Assembly: GCF_002878395.1 (NCBI RefSeq)
Contig: NC_061119.1
Coordinates: forward strand, 14,174,815-14,238,814
Source: Capsicum annuum
Lineage: Eukaryota > Streptophyta > Magnoliopsida > Solanales > Solanaceae
Direction of reading: 5' to 3'
Length of the DNA: 64,000 nucleotides
This document shows, one piece after another, positions 23,318 to 34,600 of this stretch. The notes under the pieces were generated by a model, which was given only the letters and a program-made list of their open reading frames with translations, ran no database searches and was not told the origin of the DNA. The translations under genes were made by a program, and so were the position numbers. How positions within the stretch are numbered: position 1 is the first letter of the stretch; every line of letters starts with the position of its first letter.

Positions 23318-23606
23318 TAGGGGTCGTTTGGTAGCAACTATTAATTAGTAATACATTGATTAATTCTGAGATTCATATATTATTGTTTTATGCAGAATTT
23401 GGCTACTCATGAATATCATAATTTCATTTTGCATATATAAAATAATACATAGATTTTCTCTGAGCTTATACATGTTTCTAAGTTATAAATCGAACATCGT
23501 ATTAGGTATATTGAGTTTTATACCCATCAAAAGAATGCTACGAAACATCGTATTTTAATCAATGAATAACTTAACTAACTCATAACTAGCTATCAAACTA
23601 TCCTTG
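23318..23606. mobile_element. MITE-like repeat inside CACTA-1
   Basis: The left end reads GGGGTCGTTTGGTAGCAACT and the right end, reversed, reads CCAAGGATAGTTTGATAGCT: imperfect inverted ends about 290 bp apart, of the GGGGTCGTTTGGT class common in plant MITEs. No coding capacity. The target duplication could not be fixed. Confidence 0.5.
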
Positions 23607-23899
23607 GAGACATTTGATTAGAATGTATTAGAAAAAAAAACAATGCATGTACTAGCTATAATATTATTTAATTATTTGTTTAGTAGGATTTTCAGTTTAT
23701 GAATAACTCCATTAGTTATACACCTTATTTACGAATACACACCATGAGTTATTCCAAGATTAGTTATCCAGGATAAGTTATTTCACCATATATATTTGAT
23801 AACTTATTACATCATTAAGATATAAATGGTGGATAAATGATCTAGAAGCTAACTAATACCTCCAACCAAAAATAAAATAAAAATAATCCTATATTTAAT

Positions 23900-24187
23900 C
23901 CAAAATTATTATACCTTATCCATCACACAATAATAAATATTTTGAAAAATATGGTTAAATGGAGTAGCATAGCCGTCTATCTAGTGACCCACCACCAAAA
24001 GGTTGAACATTTTCTCATCTAAAAAAATCTTAAGCAGAACTGAACTACTAGTGGTAACAAACAGCAACAAGCAGTCCCCACCAACCTTTTATAATTAAAC
24101 AGATACTCCCTATCTCTCTTTTACAAATCTTTAACTCTTCTTCTCCATGATCTTCTTCTTCATCATTCCCCATACCCCACAAAATCA
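23900..24187 (+). promoter_or_regulatory. captured promoter and 5' leader of the LBD gene
   Basis: A TATA-like TTTTATAATTA at about 24,087-24,097 lies roughly 95 bases before the LBD start codon. A CT-rich leader (TCTCTCTTTTACAAATC, then CTTCTTCTCC) runs up to the ATG at 24,188. The order TATA, pyrimidine-rich leader, ATG suggests that upstream DNA was captured with the coding part. The left limit is not defined. Confidence 0.5.
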
Positions 24188-24373
24188 ATGGAAACAAAAA
24201 ACATGAGAAGTGGTGGTAGTGGGCTTTGTGATGCATGCAAGTTTCTCAGAAGAAAGTGTGTGAAAGGTTGTATATTTGCACCTTATTTTGACTCTAGACA
24301 AGGCATGGCTCATTTTGCTGCTGTCCATACGAAACCTCAGATTTGTGGAAGGAACGGTGGAGAGGGGTGGTAA
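24188..24373 (+). pseudogene. captured, truncated LOB-domain (LBD) gene 5' end
   Basis: 61-codon frame. Residues 13-47 are the first part of a LOB domain (PF03195): C14-x2-C17-x6-C24-x3-C28 in [18 protein letters not shown], then [17 protein letters not shown]. Full LBD proteins are DNA-binding plant regulators and continue through the GAS block and a Leu-zipper-like helix; here homology stops after H47 (about 24,328). The last 14 residues ([14 protein letters not shown]) come from unrelated antisense DNA. The best resemblance is to the LBD18/LBD30 class, from recall only. The ATG and zinc-finger-like motif are intact, so a short peptide could be made, but no LBD dimer can form. Confidence 0.8.
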
Positions 24374-24800
24374 CATCGGCTGGTTGTGTTGGGGCTGGTT
24401 TGCCAGCGTGGATGATGCTCTCGAGCATGAGGAATATATCGAGGCAGCGACAGCATCTATGGATGCTTCTCCGGCTGCTGGTGTTGGGCGACGGTGCTCC
24501 GATGGATGGGACGGCGCTGGTTTTGTTGATGGCTGCACGGGGGTGGTTGGCAGCAACGATGGTTTTATTGGTAAGGGTCACCAGCTGGAGGAAGGAGATG
24601 GTTATAAAGGCGATGAGAATGAGGGAGAGGGGTTCACCGGTAACGGAGAGAACGACGGCCATGGCTGTTGGTAAGAGAGAGGATGAGAGAGGAGGTAGAG
24701 AGATGTGGGTACGACTGTTTTTTATTGAAATGGAGAGATTAGGGTTGATGTTTTCTTTAAAAGGAAAGGGGAGGGTAGTGGGATCTCAGTCATTTGATCA
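24329..24800 (-). pseudogene. captured antisense 5' end of an unrecognised gene
   Basis: A GC-rich island on the minus strand. A CT-rich leader (about 24,663-24,780) leads to ATG 24,662 and an open frame MAVVLSVTGEPLSLILIAF..., with a hydrophobic segment at about residues 11-30 that could be a signal peptide or membrane anchor, then a Ser/Pro/Thr-rich stretch. Captured sequence ends near 24,329, where it abuts the LBD fragment; the frame then runs on into LBD antisense. I do not recognise the family. The overlapping plus-strand frames (24,276-24,674 and 24,343-24,807) look like shadows of this segment. Frameshifts are possible, since another minus frame is also Pro/Ser-rich. Confidence 0.4.
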
Positions 24801-25063
24801 ATTTTGATCAACGACTGAGATTAAAATTATTTTAAAACATGTTAAAAATTGAATAAAATTTTAAGTTGAGTGAAAAATTGCCTATAATTGTAATAAATTG
24901 AATAGAACTAGGCTAAAATTGTTATATTTAGATGAAAAGGCTAGAATTTAAATATATTAGAAAAATCAGTTTAAATTAGGTTGTTAATTAAATAAGACGT
25001 CGAAAAATAAAGTTAGCAAGTACAAATTAATGTTATATAAAAAATTATTATATAAAATCGTTG

Positions 25064-25099
<36 letters not shown>

Positions 25100-25452
25100 G
25101 ACAATGCATTTGTGAATTGTGAGTGTGCACATTTACAAAAAAAATTAACAAAAATATTAATAAAATTATGTGGAAAAATATTATATTTAAATTAATTAAT
25201 TGTAAAAGTGATACTGCAAAATAATTTGTATATTTCAAAATCATGGATGTGACACGTCAAAAATATGTTTGATGCAAGAAAAATGCATAAAAAATTCTAA
25301 CATTTAGAATTAATAATTTTGCTAAAATAACATCCTAAAAGGAGCATCGGGAGGTTAAAATTGGGTGTCAACAACTGCCCCTTCATTGCTTGGGAATATA
25401 TTTTAACAAATTATCGTTAATAATTTAAAATAAATTAGTTACAAAATTTAAA

Positions 25453-25500
<48 letters not shown>

Positions 25501-26358
25501 TAGATAATGTATTTGTAAATTGTGAGTGTGCATATTTATGAAAGATGATTTAAGTAAGAAAATTATGTAAAATATTGTATTTGAATTAATAAATTATAAA
25601 AAAATGATGATAAAAAATAATAAAAATAATTTGTAAACATTTAAATCATTAATGTGACATGTCGTTATTTATATAATACGAGAATAATGTGTAAAAATAT
25701 TAATATTTAAAATTAAATAATTTTGATAAAATAGCAGCCTAAGAGAGCATAGAGAGGTCAAAATTAAACGTCAACAACAACTGAAGCAGACATGTTATAA
25801 ATGCCTATTTTATTTTTTATTAAATATTATTAATTTTTAATATGTAAATGAGTTATAATAATCAATTAGGGGGTAATATAGTAAAATCACGGAGTCGCTG
25901 AAGCAGGTGAAGAAGTAGGCATGTCGACAAAGTGTTGTCTGCTTCTTCACACTTATTAATAGTAGTAACTTATCTCTAGGGAGTTGTTTGGCTTATATTA
26001 ATAGTTTTGAGATTAAATGCAAGATTATTTTACGTGCATTTGGGTAGAGGTGTTAGTTAATCTTGAATTACTTATCCGTCACTGATGACCATTAATTTTT
26101 TGATCTCAATAATGAATCAATCTAAGATTGATAATCAGCTCAAATACATCTTTGATATCATATTCAACTGCTTGATCAGCTCGTGTGGGCTTCACAAGTA
26201 TTTTCAAAATTGAGTCAAGCTAAGGTTTATTCAGCTCGAATTAATATCAATTCTGACTAAAATTGATAATAATTGAATAAGAATTAGGCTAGACATTACA
26301 TAAGCTGGGCAAATTGAATTGACTTAGGTTGCTATTTAATAAATGTAGGAAAGACGTA

Positions 26359-26425
<67 letters not shown>

Positions 26426-26460
26426 CAACAACAACAACAACAACAATAATAATAATGATG

Positions 26461-26508
<48 letters not shown>

Positions 26509-27469
26509 GACAATGTTTGTAAATTTCCTACAATAGCAGCCTAAGGTCAAAATTGAGTGTCAACATAAGTAACCCAATTAATTCCCTCAGATTGACGTCT
26601 GTGGAGGGTACAGTGTACGCAAATCTTACTGCTAAGGTAGATAGGTTGTTTCCAATATACCCCCAGTTCAAGAAAAATAGTCTGATGTTGTCCAATTTCA
26701 AAAAAATATTAGTGAAAATTGATTTAATAGTAGCCGTTGATCAAATATGATGAATGATTGAGATTAGAGTTGAGGAGATGAGTAAAATTGGAATTAGATA
26801 TTGGGTTAAATAAATTGAATTGAGGATTTCAATTGAGTCAAATTAAACTCAATTGACACAAATTGAGTATAAAGTGGCTAAAATTTAAATAAATTAAGAA
26901 AATTGAATTGAATTAGGTTGATATCTAATAAATATAGTAACTATATAAAATTATATTAAAAATAAATATAATAATAATAAATAAATGTTGATCAACGGCT
27001 GAGATCTAAAGAATAAGAATTTAGTTAAAAAATTGAATGAAATTTGAAATTGAGTTCAATTAGACACAATTTAGGCTAGGATTGTAATAAATTGGATAAA
27101 ATTAGGCTAAAATTGTTACAAATTGGCAAAATTAGACTAGAAAATAAATATATTGAAAAATAAAATTGACTAAGGTTGTGGATTAATGCAATAATAATAA
27201 TAGTAAAATAAATAATATAATTATGCTCAGTCTAGTTATGAATAAATTGTGTAACTAAAAGCACGATATATAATATATTACTTTAAAATCAACGATAACA
27301 ATAATATATATATATTTTATTATATATATTAAATTTTATATTTATATATATATATATTATATTTAGTATAAATAATATTTTTTATTATTGTCTAATTTCA
27401 TGGTATTTTATGTTTTTTATTCTTCAAGTTTATCCTTTTCCTATTTAAATTTTTCAAGTCACAAAAATC
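24801..27469. repeat. microsatellite-rich right interior of CACTA-1
   Basis: No gene. Long (AAT)n tracts lie near 25,066-25,098, 25,449-25,502 and 26,360-26,508, the last with an AAC core. A diverged unit containing TTGATCAACGACTGAGAT, then AATTGAATAAA and AGGCTAAAATTGTTA phrases, recurs near 24,798, 26,735 and 26,985. A phrase GGTCAAAATTGAGTGTCAAC recurs near 25,355, 25,757 and 26,545. Open frames in the AAT tracts are meaningless homopolymers. Confidence 0.65.
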
Positions 27470-28947
27470 TTATGTAAATCTCCAAGAAATAGTTTCAGCT
27501 AAATTCGTAGCAACACAAACTACCAATAATTTTTTAAGTAATAATTTCGTAGGTAAATCTCCAAGAAATAATTTCAGCTAAATTTTTAGCAACACAATCC
27601 TCCAATAATTTCTCAAGTGATAAATTATTTGTCCATATATCAGCGGATTTACCTAGAGATTAAATACCCATCGATATATTTCCCCAGGTAATGTCGCCAG
27701 TAATAATTTCGCAGGCAAATCCCCAAGAATAAATCCCAGCAAAATTCGCAGCACAAAATTTCCAACTAAATTTCCTAGGTAATAATATTCATTACATAAA
27801 TTTCTACCAAAATATCTCTACGTAAATCCGTAGGATAAATTACCTAGAAATTTNNNNNNNNNNNNNNNNNNNNNNNNNNNNNNNNNNNNNNNNNNNNNNN
27901 NNNNNNNNNNNNNNNNNNNNNNNNNNNNNNNNNNNNNNNNNNNNNNNNNNNNNTATGTATGTATGTATGTATGTCCATATACCTGCGGATTTAGCTAGAG
28001 ATAAAATACCCACCGATACATTTCCCCAGGAAATGTCGCAAGTAATAATTTAGCAGGTAAATCCCCAAGAATAAATTCCCAACAAAATTTGCAACACAAA
28101 ATTCCCAAATAGTTTCCCAGGTAATAAAATTCATTACATAAATTTTCACCAAAATATCTCTAAATAAATCCGTAGGATAAGTTACCTAAGGATTTTTCTA
28201 TGAATTTAAAAAATATATATATTTTTTCATATACCTGCGGATTTACCTAGAAATAAAATATCCGCCGATACATTTTCTCAGGTAATGTCGCAAGTAATAA
28301 TGTCGCAGATAATCCCAAAGAATAAATCTCCAACAAAATTAGCAGCACAAAATCCCCAAATAATTTTTCAGGTAATAAAATTTATTATAAATTTCCACCA
28401 AAATATTTCTAAGTAAATTCGTAGGATAAATTACCTGGGGATTTTTCTATGGATTTAAAAAATATGTTTATTTGTTCATATACCTGGAGATTTAGCTAGA
28501 GTTAAAATACCCGTCGATATATTTCCCCAGGTGATGTCGCAAGTAATAATTTCGTAGGTAAATCCCCAAGAATAAATTCCCAGCAAAATTCGCAACACAA
28601 AATTCCCAAATAATTTCTCAAGTAATAAAATTCATTACATAAATTTTACCAAAATATCTCTAAGTAAATCCGTAGGATAAATTACCTGGAAATTTTTCTG
28701 CGGATTTATAAAATATATATATTTGTCTATATACCTGCGGATTTACCAAGAGATAAAATACCTGCTGATATATTTCCTCAGGTAATGTCACAAGTATGAA
28801 ATTTGCGCAATATGGCGCCAAATTTACCTACGAAATTTATTGCAAATACATAGTTCACAGGTAATATATTTTAATATTGACAAATTTAATAATTTCGTAG
28901 GTAAATCCACATGAATTTCCTACGATATTATTCCCTAGGTAAAATCC
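27470..28947. repeat. CACTA-1 right subterminal array (about 250-bp units)
   Basis: Units beginning near TATACCTGCGGATTTA-C/G-CTAG start at about 27,635, 27,977, 28,228, 28,476 and 28,729, a period near 250 bp apart from the step containing the gap. Each holds several AGGTAATAA, AAATCCCCA and AAATCCGTAGGATAA motifs related to those in the left arm. Confidence 0.8.
27854..27953. other. 100-N assembly gap
   Basis: Exactly 100 undetermined bases, the usual placeholder for a gap of unknown size, followed by a short (TATG)n run at 27,954-27,973. It falls inside the 250-bp array, where assemblies often break. Confidence 0.98.
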
Positions 28948-28975
28948 CCAGGTAATAAGCAGTTTTCTAGTAGTG
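28948..28975 (-). repeat. CACTA-1 right terminal inverted repeat
   Basis: Mirror of 19,996-20,023 with no mismatch in 28 bases, followed by the ACG target duplication at 28,976-28,978. Confidence 0.95.
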
Positions 28976-30353
28976 ACGCTAACCGTATATTATACATTTA
29001 ATATAACTGGCTACAAATATAAAATATAACTGCTAGATAGATTATTTTTTTAATCAATGGGCTGAAAATATCGATTTTAGGAGTCATCCATAGTCAAACT
29101 TGAAGATTTAATTCGTATCATGCTATTGTTGACAAGCATTGTGGCGGAGAATATCACATTGCCCTATTCCCTCTAATTACAAATACTTATCAAGTAAGGG
29201 ATACTTTACATAAAAGTTGTTTAGATGTTTAAGATGAATTTTGATATATTAAATTTGTCATTTCTCCAACTATTTAAATAAGAAAATTATTACACGATTT
29301 ACTACAATACTTTTATATATTGTGATCATGATAATAAAATCATAGTATTTTAATGTATTAATAAAATCAAGTTATTAAATAAAGGAAATATAAATTTTGA
29401 TTGAATTTCTTATTGCAATTCCTCGTCGAGATGGTAGCGGGTAGCTAAGTGCAATTTAAATTTTTCAGAGATGCATAACTGTCCTAGTTCAGATGCCTTC
29501 ATTAAGGTGAATTATTTTGTTCGTTTGAAATTTCTTTACTTATCTACAACACTCGAATATTAGGAGATCAATTACCCATTTCATATATATCTAATGTGAT
29601 ACGTTTAACAAATATAGTCTAAGGGGTCCTTTGGTTGGAAATAATTTATCCTAACATTAATAATTTCAGAATTAGCTGTAATGATCACGAAATTAGCTAT
29701 CCTAAAATTTGTTAATCCATCTTCAAGGTGGAGTAAAAATAACACTACAATTCAGATTGAATGAGTTATTCCATTCATTCTATCTCGGCCAAACATGAAA
29801 TAAACACATCCTACAATTAATCTCAGAATTTATCATTATCTCTCATACCAAACAAGTTCTAAGTTTGCAAGAATTTCAAAGTGTAATACTAAGTATGCAA
29901 GAATATTGTTTATATATTGTACATGCCTATTGAATTATAACTACTTCTGAAACATTCACGTGGTTCAAATTGTATGAAAAGTATAGTACCTTAAAACATT
30001 TGTATTATGAATGTATCTTTTCATCCTCTTTGTTCCTTGATATAAGATTTTATTGGATCGAGTTGTTTATTCTAATTATTATGTCAATATATATTTTGTT
30101 AGATAGATTTAAATTCTAGTAGAGTATATGATTTTACTATTATTCATTTATTAACTCAAAATCATTGCAGAAATTCAATATTAATGTACCTCATAAAATA
30201 GTAACATTTTCTCAAATCCATTTCAAGTGTCTGTTATCATACTTAATAGGATTTATTTGTTATTATCACATTCAATTATTCATTATACACATGTTTTAAA
30301 ATTTTTATCATCCTAACATGCTCTAAGCATTCATATGGGACACACGTGCTCAT
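28976..30353. other. non-coding flank right of CACTA-1
   Basis: About 1.4 kb without a supported gene and without strong internal repetition, apart from the MITE-like repeat listed separately. It may be older host sequence. It ends at CATAGACTAGT next to a palindrome, which could be another Helitron 3' end (CACACGTG, then 9 bases, then CTAG). Confidence 0.45.
29617..29870. mobile_element. MITE-like repeat
   Basis: Left edge AAGGGGTCCTTTGGTTGG, right edge reversed AGAACTTGTTTGGTAT, about 250 bp apart, AT-rich and non-coding. The ends are related to those of the repeat at 23,318-23,606. Inverted ends are imperfect, so class and edges are tentative. Confidence 0.45.
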
Positions 30354-30425
30354 AGACTAGTACTAGTATATATATAAAAATAAAACTAAAACAAGAGATT
30401 TTTATATATATACTAGTACTAGTCT
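30354..30425. repeat. perfect 28-bp palindrome arms with 16-base loop
   Basis: 30,354-30,381 (starting AGACTAGTACTAGTATATAT) equals the reverse complement of 30,398-30,425 at all 28 positions, with a 16-base A-rich loop. It sits at the left edge of the Helitron-like cluster; the arm and loop carry the family start phrase (TATATAAAAATAAAACTAAAA). Confidence 0.9.
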
Positions 30426-30820
30426 ATAGGACATAAATTAATGGTGTGGTAATAAAACTTTTGATCTAAAGAATATTAAACATTTGAATTTGAAAATACT
30501 TTATCCTATTATTTTTTTTAAAAAAGAGATTTTTCATTAGCTTCAAAATAGAAATTCATTGTTGACGAATTCTAAATAGACTTTTACTCTTTCATAAGCT
30601 TATCTCTTTTAAAATTTAAATATCAAAAAAATATCTTAATATAATTTATTTAAATATTAAATAAAATATAATAATATGACAATAATAATAATAGTAATAA
30701 TAGTAGTAGTATGCAGTACGTAGTATAGTAGTAATAGTAATAATAATAATAATAATAATTTTAAAAATTAAATATTAATAATAGTAATAGCAGCAGTAAT
30801 ACACGGTATAGTAGTAGTTG

Positions 30821-30888
<68 letters not shown>

Positions 30889-31625
30889 GTTATTATTATT
30901 ATTTTCTTAAAAAAAACTTAACAATAATAATAGCATACAAGAGCCCTGACCATCGTTAAAATTAATAATTGTAATAAATAGAAGAGTCCTAAAAGACAAT
31001 CATAGTTCCATAAGCTTATAATCCCTTCCAAATATTAAATGTATTTAAACATTAAATAAAATATAATAATAATAATAATATTAATAATAATAATAATACA
31101 ATAATTCTAATAAAAAATACTAATAAACAACGCAGCAACAGTATAGTGGGAGTAGTAGTAATAAAGGTACTAATAATAATAATAATAATACATAATAAAT
31201 GATGATGATGATCATAATAATATAATAATAAAACAATAGCAATTTAGTAAACATACATAGAAGTAGTAGGTAATAATAATAATACTATACAAAAATTAAT
31301 AAGTCTCCTATAACTATGTGGATAATCTTTTGTTTAAAAAATTAACTTGAGGTTAAATTATAATGCGACTATTATAAGAAAAAGTTTACAGTCTATTGTA
31401 ATTAAAGATTTGGATTGAAAATTTAAAAGTATCCCTTTTAAAAGAAAAACATTCATTAACTTAAAAATAAAAAATAATTGCAGAAGAGCTCTATATGCAC
31501 TCTACTATTTTATAACTTATCTCTTTCATTTGAATGCATTTAATTTACATATTAAACGAAAAATGAAAATATGACAATAATAATAATAATAATAGTAATA
31601 ATAATAATAATAAAAAAAATTTTTT

Positions 31626-31668
<43 letters not shown>

Positions 31669-34600
31669 CAAAACTAAAAAGCAACACAAGAAGTCAAGTG
31701 GCAAAATATTAAAAAGTCACGTGACAATTTTTAGGACAAAGTTAAAAAATATTATAATAAAAGTTTTGAATTGAAAAATTAAGTATTTGAATTTGAATTA
31801 TATTATCCTTTAAAAAAATATTTTCATTATCTGAAAAATAGAAAGCATGATTAAAGAGTTCTAATAGACATTTACTATTTCAAGCTTATCAAAATTTAAA
31901 TGTTATAAAATAAATTTAAATATAATTTATTTACCCATTAAGAAAAGATAAAAATATAATTAAAATAAAATAATTAATACAAATAGTAGTACACAAGTTG
32001 TAGTACTTTAATTTAAAAATGAAAACGTAGGAATAGTAGTGATAATAATAATAATAGTAATAATGATAATAATAAAACTACTAATAATTAGTAATAACAT
32101 TAGGAGTACTTTTAGTAGGAGTAGTAGGAGTACTTTTAACTTTAAAAAGACGTAGTAGTAATAATACTTAAATTTGAAATATACAAACGCAATAATAATA
32201 ATATAGTAGTACGTTTTAGTAGTAGTAGTACTAGTAGGAGTAGTAAGAGTACTTTTTTCTTTAAAAAGACGTAGTAGTAATAATACTTAAATTTGAAATA
32301 TACAAAAATAATAGTAATAATATAGTAGTATGTCTAATTTCAAATATTCAGTTTATTAGATAATATACATTATATTGGAAAAATATAAGGATAAGAAAGA
32401 ATTACTACCATATTTGAATTTTAAATTCAAATGAAAGCTGAATTGGAATTGAGTTCTATACTTAGCCTCTCTTATAAATACTCCTACGTCATTAGTTTTA
32501 TACATGAATTTATTTACTGTATTTTTATTCTCCAATTTTTTAAAATAGTTTAGAATATAACATTTTCTTCTTTATCTTTTTCTGTTAATGTTCAAAGTCC
32601 ACCAATTTAAATTAATATATGTATCTCTTTTTTTTGATGACTCAATTTTAGAATATTATTGTTGCCACTATTTTTTTTTTTACCATAATTATATATCTCC
32701 ATCATCATCTTTTTATTACTTTCATGTTTGTTAAAAGCTATGACATTTTTTTAACTGAATTCGCGTATCGATTCTATCACAATGATTTCATTGAAAATAT
32801 ATTATTGAATGTTTAACTTTTAACTTTAATTATGAAATTATCATTATTTTTAATAAAGTATGCTTATATGTTTTGCTTCATTTCAATGCTGAACTAATTC
32901 AATACATCTCAAATCATTTTCAATAGATAATAAAAAGCGAAATTTATTCGAAGGACTATAACATGCTTGAACTTAATTATGTAATTTTTTTCAGGGTAAT
33001 GATGAAGATATAAATTAGTATAGTAGCTATTAATTAATTTTGAGCTTAAAAAATAGATAACTTTATTTGATGTGATTATTCAACATTAGTAATAGCTTGT
33101 ATTTGCTAAAAGAAATTGATATTTGACATTTTATTAATACATCGAAAAATATTTTTGTAAAAGTACTCATATTTATCAAACACAAAATAATATTATATGG
33201 TTAAGGATAGAGTGATGAATATTATGATGGAGAGGATGGGTAGGGGATTGTAGTGGCTGACGTGGCATAAAGGGCTTGGCTAGGTGGGATGGTGGTAGTT
33301 GAGGTTAAGGGGTAGGAAAAAAGATTTTTAAGAAAATATGAAAAAAAATAAAAACTTTAAAATTTTTTTTTTGGGGTAGCAATGGTTAAAATAAAATTTA
33401 GAATTTTTTATTTTAACAAAATAAAAAAAAATATTGCTTGTTGAGTAGGAGCTCGGGGTGGGTGGTGGAGGTAAGGGTGGGTGTAGTAATGATAAAAAAA
33501 TGAATATTTTGTTGGGGGAGTAAGGTCAGGGTTAGGAGGTGGATGAGGTAAGAAAATAATTTTAAAAAATATATTAAAATTTTTTTTAAAAAAGGTTGGG
33601 AGAGGGTATGGTGGTGAGGTAAAAGTTGGGGTGGCTGTGAGATTTGATGGGATGAGTGATTTTAAAACTGGTTTGAAAGATTTTAATTGAATTAATTGAG
33701 GATATAATAATAAGAATAAATAAAACTAAAAATTACACAAATACACAATTTATGTGTTCAATATTACAAAAAACCCAACTCCTTAAACATATTATAAAAA
33801 TCCCACATATACATAGAATGCTATGGATATGTCGGCTATGTTATGTATATTAATAGGGAGAGAGAGTAAAGTAATTAAAAAAGTGGGAGAGAGTGTAATT
33901 ACTTTTAAAAAATTGGTATTTATGTTATTTATACTAAATAAAATGCTTAAAGATACTAGTATTTGAAATTATGATTATCTATTATCCACATGGATAAGTC
34001 TAGAGGCCTAAGAAAGTCGAGTACCCCTAATAAAAATACTAATTTTGTTTTCTTCATATCAAAACATCTAAAATAATTGCATTTATGATTAGTGGTTAAG
34101 TTTAGTTGTAATTTTACTATTAATAATTTATTTAATATTTCATAATCAATAAATATGTTAATGAGATATAATAAAAAATGATTAATTTTTATAATTTCAA
34201 AGTGAATAATCTAATATTTTTTTTAAAAAAGTTTCGCGCATCATGCGGGTACTTATAGTAATATATTATAAAGCAGAGGAGGAAGCATCAAAAGAAGTCA
34301 AGTGACAACATAAAATAAGTCACTTGAAAATTTTAATAAAATAAGTCACTTGATAGTCAAAAGCAGCAGCAGTGGCGGTGGCGGCAACAACAACACATTT
34401 TTTCGCAAGCATTATCATACACGTTTCATTTTGTAAAATAATGTATTCTATGATTCGTAAGTTAAAATTTTAGTTATAAAAATATAAAGTCATTAAAATT
34501 AGTTTATAGATAAAAATACAATCCATCAAAAATTATTTAGTTTGAAATATTTTTTTATGGTTCTAAATTGAAACTACAAGAGGATACAATTTAATTTTAA

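Larger units (their letters stand above)
19996..28975. mobile_element. CACTA-1: non-autonomous CACTA transposon carrying gene fragments
   Basis: The ends are unambiguous. The first 28 bases (19,996-20,023, CACTACTAGAAAACTGC...) equal the reverse complement of the last 28 (28,948-28,975), and both sides are flanked by ACG (19,993-19,995; 28,976-28,978), the 3-bp duplication expected for CACTA elements. Inside, in order: left subterminal repeats, a TNPA-like C-terminal relic, a minisatellite, unassigned DNA, a MITE-like repeat, a captured LBD 5' end joined to an antisense gene 5' end, microsatellite-rich DNA, and long right-arm repeats with an assembly gap. There is no TNP2 transposase, so it would need one from another element. 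Confidence 0.92.

Noticed and set aside
24343..24807. 154-codon plus-strand frame downstream of the LBD fragment
   Set aside because: It is out of frame with LBD, and the opposite strand has a better start, leader and N-terminus, so this is probably a shadow.
26289..26550. Open frames of poly-Ile, poly-Tyr and poly-Val on both strands
   Set aside because: They are translations of an (AAT)n/(AAC)n microsatellite, open in several frames at once, with no start context or domain.
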